Below are positions 53,455 to 63,879 of a stretch of DNA of 64,000 bases, piece after piece; position 1 is the stretch's first letter; every line of letters starts with the position of its first letter. Origin of the DNA: Arion vulgaris. Taxonomy: Eukaryota > Mollusca > Gastropoda > Stylommatophora > Arionidae. Under the pieces are notes generated by a model. It did not search any database. It was not told where the DNA came from and saw nothing but the letters and a program-made list of their open reading frames with translations. Both the position numbers and the translations under genes were made by a program. The DNA lies in the NCBI GenBank assembly GCA_020796225.1, contig CM036758.1:32395647-32459646 (forward strand), given 5' to 3'.

Positions 53455-53680
53455 ACATCGAGTTCAAAATCGAGAAGAGAGCAAGCTGGAGCAGTGCTGC
53501 ACAGCAGAATTCATTAAAAAATGTAAAAACAAAAATCCTTACAAAAACAAACCATACCGGTGCGAGTTCATGCACTTCCGCTGAGATCTTCCTGTGTAAA
53601 AAAGAGATCGGAGCACACAAGGTTACTCATCAAAGTGCAATGATGATGGTCTTATCAATCAATCCATCAATAAAAGGGTT
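53455..53680 (+). mobile_element. SINE A, 5'-truncated
   Basis: Starts within the family body (TCAAAATCGAGAAGAGAGCA), includes GAGATCTTCCTGTGTAAAAA and GATCGGAGCACACAAGGTTA, ends ATCAATCAATCCATCAAT. Confidence 0.8.
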
Positions 53681-53734
53681 CTCGTGTTGGGTTGAAAGGT
53701 TTGTGCATTGCTACAATTAGGTTCAGCTTTGATT

Positions 53735-54055
53735 CTGTGAAATCAAGGTCATAGTCCTATCACAGACGGACAATACAACTAGAGTCCCGTGTTCAAGTTG
53801 AGCACGCAAATGAACCCCTTGGTAGTTGAAAATCAATGAAAGCAAGCTGCAAAGCCACAGCTCAGAAATTTTGTTTGAAAAAATGATTTTAAAAACATTT
53901 GCAAAATTTTTACCATCTTCAAAATTATATAGGAGAAACCTGTCGGTGCTACAGAATTTATTTGTGCACTGCCGTTGTGTAAGAAAGAGATTTTAGCACA
54001 CAGGGCTATTCATCAAAGTCCAATGATGATGGTTTATCAATCATTCAATCAATTG
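53735..54055 (+). mobile_element. SINE A, 5'-truncated
   Basis: GTCCTATCACAGACGGACAA, CCCGTGTTCAAGTTGAGCAC, GTGTAAGAAAGAGATTTTAG, and the end ATCAATCATTCAATCAAT. It lies head to tail with the copy at 53455-53680. Confidence 0.8.
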
Positions 54056-54184
54056 TATGTCATTGTCAGAAAGTTCTTCTGCGATCTCTGGCGTCAGAAA
54101 GTTAAAAATAGAAAATTCTGTCAAATATCACACAATATGTTTATTTTATATGTGTAAGTAAATAGTGTCTGAGGCATACGTTTT

Positions 54185-54300
54185 GTTATTCTTATATATT
54201 GTAGATATGTTGGGCATGCTCTGAGAAGAAACTATCAGCAAATCATAAAGTAGACATTGAAGTGGGAGGCAAAAGGTTCAAGAAAGAAACCCTGAAACTA
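54185..54300 (+). mobile_element. LINE fragment joined to repeat F
   Basis: YVGHALRRNYQQI and GGKRFKKETLKL correspond to 63590-63700. It stops where repeat F begins; the element's 3' end resumes at 54640, so repeat F/core-SINE inserted into it. Confidence 0.68.
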
Positions 54301-54640
54301 ACTTTACGGAGAGATTCTCTCGCGATCACCACCAGTTCGCGTACCAGACCTCCCCATAAATTCTATTCATGTGGAAATCTGATTCATGCAGCCTTAGCAT
54401 TGGTGTGTTTTGCGTCACATCTTCAGTACCATTTGGAGCTCTGGTGCTTATCCTTTGGCGATGTGTCCGGTTTCAGCCAGCGTTTCTCGGTTCGCTCTCT
54501 GTTCTGTAGCCATCTAGTGTTTTTGACGGTGTGGGGTAGCTAGCCCAACCTCCTTAGTCGCCTCTTACGACATGCTTGGCAGGTAACAGTGGTTCTATTC
54601 TCTACACCCCAATTTGGGCCCCGGGAACCATTTGACGCGC
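54285..54640 (-). mobile_element. Core-SINE head joined to repeat F
   Basis: 54540-54640 reads on the minus strand GGTTCCCGGGGCCCAAATTG, then AAGCATGTCGTAAGAGGCGA, the head of the second core-SINE subfamily. 54285-54530 is not the usual SINE tail but is the reverse complement of 35385-35570 (shared GAGAGCGAACC, CACATCGCC, TTTCCACATGAATAGAAT). Confidence 0.6.
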
Positions 54641-55010
54641 TGAGAGATTCGAGAAATATCAGACTCGGTTCTATAGAAGAGTTTGAACAAGTTGACCAGT
54701 ATAGAGCGGTATGAAGAAACTGCTTGGAGGCTCTATATGACATGGAGAGTCCTGAGAAATATCGGACTCAGTTCCATAGAAGAGATTGAACAAGTTGTCC
54801 CAGGTAGAGTGGTATGGAAAAACTGCTTGGAGACCCTATGTAATGTATAACTGTACGAAAGGAATATATGTATATATCCAGTAATGCAGAGCGTCTGGAG
54901 ATATATTGGACTCAGTTCCATAGAAGAGATTGAACAAGTTGTCCAATATGAAGAAACTGCTTGGAGGCCCTATGTAGCGATATAATGGTCGAGAGGAATA
55001 TATATAAATC
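54640..55010 (+). repeat. LINE tail in three tandem copies
   Basis: GAGAAATATCxGACTCxGTTC, AGAAGAG(A)TTGAACAAGTTG and AACTGCTTGGAGxCxCTATG occur three times with period about 115-125 bp. The same segment occurs once at 63735-63815 at the end of a LINE. Confidence 0.85.
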
Positions 55011-55099
55011 TCCAGTAATACAGTCTCCTGCAGTGTCAGTATAATAGTTTTCAGAACAATTGATTACGCCTGTGTGATGATGGGGCCTGCAAGGGAAGC

Positions 55100-55320
55100 G
55101 AAGAATAATATCACTGCAACTCACAAGTCAAGTCGCAAGATGCGACTGATGTAGGACCTAGGGAAGCTACCCTATTAAATAAAAAGCATAGTAGAAATCG
55201 GATGTGCTGGCCTACTTGTAGGTGCATAACTGGCACAGAATACAATCGCTCTTAGGCTCAGATAACATACACATCATACAGGGTGGTTAACAAGTGGTTG
55301 ATATAGAGCATTCGAAGAAA
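55100..55320 (+). mobile_element. Core-SINE copy
   Basis: CAAGTCAAGTCGCAAGATGC, GGGAAGCTACCCTATTAAAT, TAGAAATCGGATGTGCTGGC, GGGTGGTTAACAAGTGGTTG and the end AGCATTCGAAGAAAAAG. Confidence 0.83.
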
Positions 55321-55554
55321 AAGAACAACAATTAATTAAAAGTGCTAATCTGGATTGAACTTGGAATGTGATATCGACCCCGGATTATATTGTTTTGCTA
55401 CATTTTTGCATGCTCAGATTTTTAACTTTTCACTTATATACAAGGGTGGATGAAAATTTTGAATCTTTTGAGAAACTTCTATGAATTAATTCTGTTTTAT
55501 TTTATTCAGTATTTCAGAATGATGTTTATGTGAATATATTTTGAACTTAATGGA

Positions 55555-55785
55555 TTGAAATGAAAATCGTGGCATATCCTTTAGAGGACGTCACCATCAA
55601 CCACATTGAACAAGTTGTTAATTTTCTAGACACTACTTATACATTCAGTAGTTTGCCATTGCTTTCTGAATGGTGAGGTCTATTTTACCATCCATAACAA
55701 TCTACGGAAACAAATTTGCTTCTAAACTACTTGCAGCGGAGTTTGAACCAGGTACTCTTGGGTTGTGATCGAGTTCACATACACC
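55555..55785 (-). mobile_element. SINE B copy directly upstream of the zinc-finger frame
   Basis: Blocks AAAATCGTGGCATATCCTTT, ATTCAGTAGTTTGCCATTGC, and the B-box region GTTTGAACCAGGTACTCTTG. It stops a few bases before the ATG at 55793, so it may lie in the 5' UTR or the preceding intron. Confidence 0.82.
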
Positions 55786-55792
55786 CAAGCGA

Positions 55793-58700
55793 ATGGATTA
55801 CACTGTGGATAAATTAACCACAGATGGTGTGGCTGTATGTGGATATGAATGCACAGTTCAAGGGTCTTGTGGCAAAGCAGTTACAAGTGATGAAAGAGTG
55901 TGTGTTCGAGAACTAGATAACCAACTTCAGAACAATGTTTCAAAATCGTCGTCGGTTTATTTTACGCAAAATGACTGCGACAAAATAATTAGACGTGACT
56001 GCGGAGCATTAGGTATGCAGAAAGGATTTGAGACAAAGTCTAGAGGGATGGAGTTACCTGTTTCTTACCCAAGAGGAGCAGCATGCAGACGGCATAAACT
56101 GTTATAGAAGTGATGGGATCTCATTTTCCTTTGGGGGAAAGACACCAGAAACAGCTTATGATATTCCTAAGAAAATTTGTGAAACATCTGTCTCTTCTGA
56201 CAATGATTTTAAACCAGTATTTTTGCTGGATGCCACAAGAAATGACATACAAATGAATCCAGTCTATTTCAACAAACAGACTGTGCCAGATTCTCTTTCG
56301 GTAAAAAAAAGGTTCTCAGGAAAAAATGAAAATGCTGATTTTGTTTTACAAGAGGACAATGTGGCAACTAATGATGCTAACACGAAGAGGTTAAAACATG
56401 GCAAGCAAACAACAACAGAATTAAGCGATACACAAGACCAGGTATATTCTGAAAGTGGGAAACTTTGTGTAGCAAGCATGTTTAAAAAACGTGATTGTGA
56501 AATAATGGAGAAAATTCCCGTCAGTGTTTGTGATAAAAATTTTAAACCAGAGATGGTTGTTGCGGATGCTGAGAAAGGTGTTTATGTTGAGACTGAGTCG
56601 AATTCAAGAGATGAGGATATTGCTGAGGAGATTGGTGGTGTTACTGACGAAAATGATACATTGCAACATTCTTGTGCGCGGAAACCTCTCGGAGAAAATG
56701 TATTAACAGAGGAAGATGCAGCAGCTGTCGAATCAATAAGTCAATCGTTACCTGTAGAAACTAGTCCAAGATTCCAATGCAAGCTCTGCAAGAAATTCTG
56801 GAACAGTAAGAAAGACCTTACTAAACATACAAAAACACATACAAAGAAATTTATTTGTTCGGTCTGCGACGTTAGCTTTGAGAACATGCTCCTCTTGAAG
56901 AAACATCTTCCGAGTCATTCAGATCATACATCCTCAGTTACTAACTCTGGTGAAACCATTGTCCGAGCTCACTCTTGTCCGCATTGCTCGTACAAGGCTA
57001 AACAGAAAACCGATTTGAAGAAGCATATGGTCGTTCATTCCACTACAAATCTCCACAAGTGCCAACTATGTAAATTCTCATGTAAACGAAAATTCAGCTT
57101 ACATCGCCATATAAAAAGGGTCCACTCGACTGCCAGAATTTATGATTGTGTGTTGTGTAATTTCAAAAGTAGTGTGTTTGATAGCTTTAAAGCACATATG
57201 AAAGTACACATGTTATCGTGTAAGATGTCATGCGTGATTTGCGGAATAGTGATCAAAGAACAATCAAATATGATTGAACATTTGTTAAGTCACTGTATGG
57301 GATTGAAAAATTCATGCAAGAAGTGTGACAAGATATATTTTACCAGCCTCCAACACATGGAGCATTTGTCAAGCCATAGGAAGGCATCGTCTACTACGGT
57401 CGGAGTCACATATCCAGACTTGAATCTAGGCTCCAGTTTACTGCTCAAAGACAGTACAGGTCATAGCAGCACGGTCTCTTCTGGATTCCTGGATATTGCT
57501 ACAGTGGACGCAAAACTGTCGCAAATGTCGTCAGCAGTTTCTAGATTAACGGACATGACCAAAGCTGCAACTTTGTTGCGTGATGATAATTCTAGTGTTT
57601 CAGTTCAGCTTGTGAATATATCGTCATTAGCAACAGAGCTTGCTATGATTTCAAACAATCTTCTACAGTCGTACAAGAATAGCTGTGTTGTAGGTGACTC
57701 CAGCAGTAGTAGAACATATCTTGGACCTGTATCAAGCGACGTTGTGGGGTACTCCTACCCATTCATAGACAACGACTACGAATTACATTCAGACCCAGAT
57801 ATTGCAATGGCAAATGTTAAAGAAGAATGGATGGATATGATTTATCCATCCATTGATCTGAACATGCAGATTCAGGTCGACTTGAGCGTTGGCACCATTA
57901 TGTGTATCCAAAAAGCAGTCTTTTTCAACAAAGTTTGGGCACATCGAAACCGAAAAAGGTGAGGCATAAAAAATGTGTTCTTTGTAATTTAGTCTTTACA
58001 GATACATCTACCTTGAGGCGCCATCTTCTAGCACATATCGATGCCAGACCACACTCTTGTGAACAATGTGGGCAATCTTTTCGTAGGAAGGAACATTTGA
58101 ATAGGCATATGGTTACGCACTCGTCTGAGCGGCCTTTTGTGTGTAAGGAATGCCACTATCGTGCCAAAACAGAAGTCAGGTTGAAGATGCACATGTCCAG
58201 TCATTCCGAGAGTAAAGAGTTTGCATGCCAATTCTGTAGTTATTCTGGGAAAACTGGCTTCGAGCTTAACCGGCACATGAAACGACACAAGCCAGAGACG
58301 TGTTCTCAATGCAGCTGGGTGTGTTGTTCTAGAGCAGAGCTTAAGAAACATATGTCAACACACACATCATTTGAGTGCGCTGAATGTCATTTCATCACGC
58401 ATAATAGAATCCAGTTCACACGGCATGTAAAAAAACACACCCTGATACAACACCTGTGCTGCGAGCTGTGTGGATATTCCTGTGATACTATGAGAAAGTT
58501 TCAGTATCATAAACTAAGACATGAGAACAGGACACCGTACGAGTGCTCCGAGTGTGACTACAAATGCAGCTCTAGGGCTAGCTTTGATGGTCACCGGTTA
58601 AAACATGCAGGTCTCAGACCGTATCTATGCTCTTTTTGTGGATCCTCCTTTAGGAACTCATCCCACCTGAACCTGCACATGCGAATCCACAAGGATGAGA

Positions 58701-58861
58701 AGGCATTCAAGTGCAGCATCTGTGGATATTCTTGCAGAACCAAATATAATTTGAAGGAACATCAGATGACACATTCTGGAGAAAAACCACACATTTGTAA
58801 ACAATGTGGGTTCTCTAGTCGCAGAAAGAAAGCCCTTTTGCTTCACATGTTGAAACATTAG
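55793..58861 (+). CDS. C2H2 zinc-finger protein, 7 + 11 fingers, two frame changes
   Basis: A 3.07-kb stretch is almost fully coding. Frame A (55793-56107) starts MDYTVDKLTTDG; frame B (open 56013-57962) carries an acidic, low-complexity region and seven fingers (from FQCKLCKKF at about 56771 to about 57390), then a Ser/Thr-rich spacer with a helical-looking segment; frame A resumes (open from about 57857) for eleven tandem fingers (KKCVLCNLVF to HICKQCGFSSRRKK) ending at TAG 58859-58861. Fingers have the C-X2-C-X12-H-X3/4-H spacing, some with TGEKP-like linkers (SGEKPH). Such proteins are nuclear DNA-binding regulators; the target is unknown. The two shifts compensate (+1, then -1), so they may be sequencing or assembly errors, unseen short introns, or a young pseudogene. 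The start just after a SINE may not be the true one; an upstream exon is possible. Confidence 0.85.
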
Positions 58862-58884
58862 AACAGCAGTTATTCCACAATGTC

Positions 58885-59290
58885 TTCAATAAAGATTCGT
58901 GAGGAACTCCATTGAAGATGTCGTGAGAGACTCCGTTGAAGATGACCTGAGATACTCCAAGCCTCGATTGAAGATGTCGTGAGATGCTGCATTGAAGATA
59001 TCGTGAGATGCTCCATTGAAGAAGTCGTAAGACACTCCATTGAAGTTGTCTTGAGGCACCTCATTGAAGATGCCCTGAGATACTCCATACCTCCATTGAA
59101 TATATCATGAGATGCTCATTTGAAGATGTCATAGACACTCCATTGAAGATGTCTTGAGATGCTCCATTGAAGATGCCGTAAGACACTCCATTGAAGATGT
59201 CCTGAGATACTCCATGCCTCCATTGAAGATGCCCTGAGATACTCAATGCCTCCATTGAAGATGTCAAGAGAGACTCCATTGAAGATGTCA
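58885..59290 (+). repeat. Minisatellite just downstream of the zinc-finger gene
   Basis: CTCCATTGAAGATGTCxTGAGA repeats with units of about 24-36 bp, starting some 25 bp after the stop at 58861. Probably in the 3' UTR. Minus-strand frames (DIFNGVS) are products of the repeat. Confidence 0.92.
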
Positions 59291-59329
59291 TGAGATCTGC
59301 CTGCCTGCTTACCTACGTACTCACCCACC

Positions 59330-59490
59330 AGGAACACCTGGAGATGGAGTTGGATACGAAATGCAAGAAAATGAGGAGAGAGTGGATAAATCTGAAAAAG
59401 ATGGCTTTGGATAGGAGAGATTGGAAGACCTTGGTTGCAGACCAATTCCTTCCTAGAGGCGAAGGGTGAAGAAGACGAACATCATTTGGT
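59330..59490 (+). mobile_element. LINE C-terminal fragment
   Basis: Ends KMALDRRDWKTLVADQFLPR followed by a stop, typical of LINE C-termini. Confidence 0.6.
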
Positions 59491-59574
59491 ATAGCTGGCA
59501 TTATTTCGTTATAGTCTGACAGCAAAGAGAACTTTCATCAAAACCAATCTACGTCAATTGGTAGATTTCAAGAG

Positions 59575-59995
59575 CTTTTTATTTATTGGGTCCTGCCCGG
59601 ATTTGCCACAATAAGTGGACTCAGTACGGTTGAACATGTAAACTCTGAGAGTGTTATCATTCTTTCGAATGAGTGCTGCTCATAGTTTGTTTAAGTGTTC
59701 TTGATTGTGCCATTTGGCATTTTATGAAGGCTCCCACCCTTTGAGACTAATCAAGTGGGCACCACATTTTAATTTTTATAATCAGTGTTGGGCCCTTAGC
59801 CTTTAGTTCTGTACAGGCTGGTATCCAGTGATGTTTTAAATATGTAAAACCCTGAGCTTTGTCATTCTTTCAAACGAAAGCTGCTAGGAAAATTATTGTG
59901 TTTAGTTGCCTATTGACTCTAGGAAGTCTCCCACCCTTTGTTAGCAATCAAGCGGGAACCACACTTTGATCTTAGCCAGAAGGCTGAGAAGCGAC
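59575..59995 (-). mobile_element. SINE with U2-snRNA-like head (dimer)
   Basis: On the minus strand the first 31 bases (59994 down to 59964) read TCGCTTCTCAGCCTTCTGGC then TAAGATCAAAG, close to the invariant 5' end of U2 snRNA. The rest of U2 (branch-site region, Sm site) is absent; instead a body with AAAGGGTGGGAG follows. A second copy of that body (59575-59790) without the U2 head follows downstream. snRNA-headed SINEs (SINEU type) are known in other animals. Confidence 0.72.
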
Positions 59996-60054
59996 CGCCT
60001 ATCTTCCCATTTCAAGAGCTTGTATTGAAGATTGAAGTGAACAAAAAAAAAAAG

Positions 60055-60185
60055 CAGTAAAACAGGCTAATGGATAGGCTCATCAATCAATATCGAACTG
60101 GTAAGGTTAGTTACTGGATGCTGTGTTGGAGCTATTGCAAAGAAATGGAGCACATATGGACATGTTCGGAGTGAAATGTAGAAAT
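60055..60185 (+). mobile_element. RNase H LINE tail
   Basis: CAATATCGAACTGGTAAGGT, then GGACATGTTCGGAGTGAAAT, the plus-strand form of the tail at 6480-6560. Confidence 0.6.
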
Positions 60186-60274
60186 TCCAAACTGAAACTA
60201 AAAGTTTATTCATTAAGAAATCTTTTCTCTACAAACTGAAGTGTCAACAGTGTTAATAATTTTTATGCTTTGAA

Positions 60275-60830
60275 ATGTTTGAAATAATTATTTTCTTTGA
60301 AATGTTTGAAATAATGCTTTTATTTTGAAATAATTATTTCCCTTTGTAATATTTGAAATAATTATTTCCCTTTGTAATATTTGAAATAATTATTTCCCTT
60401 TGTAATATTTGAAATAATTATTTCCCTTTGTAATATTTGAAATAATTATTTCCCTTTGTAATATTTGAAATAATTATTTCCCTTTATAATATTTGAAATA
60501 ATTATTTCCCTTTGTAATATTTGAAATAATTATTTCCCTTTGTAATATTTGAAATAATTATTTCCCTTTGTAATATTTGAAATAATTATGTCCCTTGGTA
60601 ATATTTGTAATAATTATTTCCCTTGGTAATGTTTGAAATAATTTTTTCCCTTTGTAATATTTGAAATATTTTTTTCCTTTGTAATGTTTGAAATAATTAT
60701 TTCTCTTCGTAATGTTTAAATAATTATTTCCCTTTGCAATATTTTAAATAATTATTTCCCTTTGTAATATTGTAAATAATTATTTCCTTTTGTAGTGTTT
60801 GAAATAATAATTTCTCTTTGAAGCAGAATT
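60275..60830 (+). repeat. 28-bp minisatellite built on a perfect palindrome
   Basis: Unit: ATTTGAAATAATTATTTCCC then TTTGTAAT; about 20 units. Each holds the 14-bp perfect palindrome GAAATAATTATTTC. Central units (60340-60580) are nearly identical; edges are more divergent. Confidence 0.96.
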
Positions 60831-61004
60831 TTTCCAGTAGTGTCCCCGTATTCATTTGTAGCGTTGATATGTAATGTATTCATACATATTTGCCAGTGCA
60901 TACTCATCATCACATAGCTTGTCCCATCCGGAACTTGGCTCCCATGACAGCAGTCCTGAAAAACTCTTATTCTGTGAAAGTTGACCAGCATTAACAGTCG
61001 TCAT

Positions 61005-61600
61005 TTTCAGATCGTCATTGACATCATGCACCCATCATCTTCTAGGTCTTCCTCTCATTCTTCTTCTAGGCACCATCCCTTCATAATTATCTACTCTATT
61101 CACTCATGTCGTCTGATGTGTTCTTCTTCTTCTTCTTTGCATTCGGTTTTGTATGCTCAACTAAACTATGAGATGTGTTGCTTCTGTAAAGCTGCATGTC
61201 AGTTGGAGTTCTTCGAGAGTTCCCCATAGCTTGCTCTGTAAACTTTGTTCATGAGGCCATTTATGTGTTCTAAATATTTCATTTTCCTTGTTTTTATCCT
61301 CTTAATAGCCAACTCTCTTTAATATCAAGCTGTTGCAGAACAGAAGCATTTTTCTTTTCTCTGTCCATGATATTCTAAGTTCTCTTCTGTAATATTTGCA
61401 TTCAAAGGCACTAATGATCTTCTCAGCTGCTTTGTCAATAGTCAATGTCTAACAACCATACGTTGCCAAGGAAAAAACATAGGCTATTAAACACTTGATT
61501 TTTGTTCTTATATCAGTTCCCTTCCATAGGTTTGTTATTTCTTTTAGTTTTTGCAAAGCCATGCTCAGACTTCTATACTATCAGATATAATAAGTAAGGC
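61005..61600 (-). mobile_element. LINE C-terminal fragment
   Basis: Minus strand: ALQKLKEITNLWK-like start, then a broken thumb and NYEGMVPRRRMRGRPRRWW. Resembles LINE-C. Confidence 0.7.
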
Positions 61601-62105
61601 AAACTAGGTTATCAGACAAATGTCACTAATACTGAAAAACAAGCATGTCACGATGGACACCAAGAGAGCAATGTTCAACACAGTTTTATTTTACCGATTC
61701 TGTGCTATCAGTGTCAGACCTGGACACTGACAACAAATGCGAAAAAAAGAATCCAAACGACAGAGATGAAATGTTTCGAGCAATTCCAAATGTTACAAGA
61801 CGAGATAAGATCAGAAATGACAAAATCAGAAGAGTGAGATCCTTGCTAATGCTATAATATATTAAGAAATAACAAGTCAAATGGTTCGGACATGTATCAA
61901 GGTTACGACAAGACAGTCTCCCACAAAGAGGACTAGTGCACATATGCAACAGACACAGAGGATGACCATATAAAAGATGGATTGAGGGAATATCAGAGGC
62001 GTTAAATTCCACCTTGTACAAAGCTCATAAGGAATCTAGCTCCAGGTGTCTCTTTTTTTAACCTGATGTCGAAAGGCAAAACAGGATTAGAGAACAGATG
62101 GATCA
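61585..62105 (+). mobile_element. LINE-D copy
   Basis: Aligns with 45865-46355 along its length: CAGACAAATGTCACTAATAC, CTGTGCTATCAGTGTCAGAC, CGAGATAAGATCAGAAATGA, GTTAAATTCCACCTTGTACA. Broken by indels. Confidence 0.82.
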
Positions 62106-62109
62106 TGTA

Positions 62110-62560
62110 TCAGTCAATCAGGTGTCATGCCTGCCGGCATAGGCAGTCATGTCTCTCCACAACTCTCTCCTTGGTGCAGTTAATCAGTTATGACATCGAT
62201 GTTTCCTCCAGCCACGATTTCAGATCATTCAACATCTTCTCCCTCTGTCTTCCACAATCTCCCCTCCCTGAATTTTACCCGTTGTCACCAAATGTTCTAA
62301 GTCTACTCTTCTCATTATATGCTCAAAGAACCTTGATTGTCTGATTCTTATTCTTTTGATAAGGTTTCTTTGTGAGCAGGCTTGTTTTACAACCTCATCA
62401 TTTGTTTTCTTCGCTGTCCATGGAATTTTCAGCATTCTTCTGTAAAATCACACCTCTGGGGATTCCAATGATCCTATTGATTGCTTTTTCATTGTCCATG
62501 ATTCGCTGCCATTCATACGTATTGGTTCAATATAGCACTGGAGTATTTATTTTCTCAGTG
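62110..62560 (-). mobile_element. LINE C-terminal fragment
   Basis: Minus strand: MLKIPWTAKKTNDEVVKQAC, RNLIKRIRIRQSRFFEHIMR, a thumb-to-tail region of a LINE protein. Confidence 0.75.
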
Positions 62561-62712
62561 TCATTGGTAATGAATTCACGCATAGTGTGTTGTTCATTTT
62601 CATATGAGAATTGTGTCATCAGCGTATATTATATTGGTATTGAATTCACGCATAGTGTGTTGTTCATTTTCATATGAGAATTGTGTCATCAACGTATCTT
62701 ATATTGTTCATG
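62560..62712 (+). repeat. Two-copy direct repeat of about 68 bp
   Basis: GAATTCACGCATAGTGTGTT then GTTCATTTTCATATGAGAAT is present twice, nearly unchanged, followed by a (TA)n run at 62714-62730. Confidence 0.92.
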
Positions 62713-62734
62713 ATATATATATATATATACATAA

Positions 62735-63320
62735 TGACAACATCAACCACCTTACAAGAATAGATCAGAGAACCATTTTTAGACTCCAAACCCAACACAT
62801 AACACTTAATAATCACTTGAACAGAATTCAACCATAACACACTCCAGATTGCCAGCTGTGTGCACATCATCATGAAACCGTTCACCGCCATCTCTTCAGG
62901 TATCGGGCACTAGATGACGTCAGGAAGACCCTGCTTCCTCCAAGGTCAGATAAATGGAACACATTATACAGAACAACTTACAAACACATGCAGATACCAC
63001 TACATAGCATTGGGCAGAAGGGCAAGAGCTCAAGTACCAAGCGCTAGATGATGTTAGGAAGACCCTCCTTCCTCCAAGGCAAGATAAATGGGAACACATT
63101 ATACAGAACAAAAGAACAACTTACAAACACATGCAGATACCACAACAAAGTATTGGGCAGAATCAAGTGCCAAGCGCTAGATAATGTCAGGAAAATCCTC
63201 CTTCCTCCAAGGCCAGATAAATGGGAACACAAACAGAACAAAAGAACAACTTACAAACACATGCAGATACCACTACATAGTATTGGTCCGAAGGGCAAGA
63301 GCTCAAGTGTCGCTAGATCA
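62735..63320 (+). mobile_element. RNase H-type LINE C-terminus with last part triplicated
   Basis: ITRIDQRTIFRLQTQHITLN, CQLCAHHHETVHRHLFRYRA (zinc-knuckle-like Cys/His), then DDVRKTLLPPRSDKWNTLYR and a Lys/Ser-rich end. The final segment of about 130 bp occurs three times (62906, 63040 and 63170 on). Confidence 0.82.
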
Positions 63321-63479
63321 TTGAAGAAGAAGAATATATATATATATATAATATTCACACAGATTTTATTATTGTGTTTGTTTATTCTATCTTTTGTCAT
63401 TTAGAATAAAAAAAAAGTATAATTAGCTGGAGAATTAAGTTTTGTTATTTTTCTATTGCTAAAGATATAGAGAGTAAGT

Positions 63480-63835
63480 TGAATGTATTTGAAAATAGAT
63501 ATCTAGAAAAATAGTGAACATAAAATGGGACGAATTCAGGAGAAGTGGAGAAATGTCTGGTCATCCACTATTAACAACTTTTATAAGATGGAGATATGCT
63601 GGACATACTTTGAGAAGAAATGATCAAAGAATACCAAAGCAGTCATTGATGTGGGAGGCAATGGGTTCAAGAATGAGAGTATGCCCTAGGGAGACCCTAG
63701 ACTCCATGAACTATGCTGAGAGAGGCGAGAAATATCGGTATCAATTCCATGGAAGAGATTTAACGAGTTCCCCAGGACAGAGCGGTATGGAGAAATTGCT
63801 TGCAGACCCTATGTAACATGACGGTACGAGAGGAA
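63480..63835 (+). mobile_element. LINE 3' end
   Basis: TFIRWRYAGHTLRRNDQRIP and SLMWEAMGSRMRVCPRETL, then the segment found three times at 54640-55010. 54190-54290 has the same GHALRRNYQQI-type region, so both belong to one family. Confidence 0.72.
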
Positions 63836-63879
63836 TTATTGTTGTTGTATGGCTAAGTTGATTTGGGCTGTAATATTTT

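Noticed and set aside
56264..58858. Minus-strand frames opposite the zinc-finger gene
   Set aside because: Antisense of the finger repeats; no protein features of their own.
58870..59445. Minus-strand frames with DIFNGVS repeats
   Set aside because: Produced by translating the minisatellite downstream of the zinc-finger gene.
59964..59994. True U2 snRNA gene
   Set aside because: Only the first 31 bases resemble U2; branch-site recognition region, Sm site and 3' stem-loops are absent.
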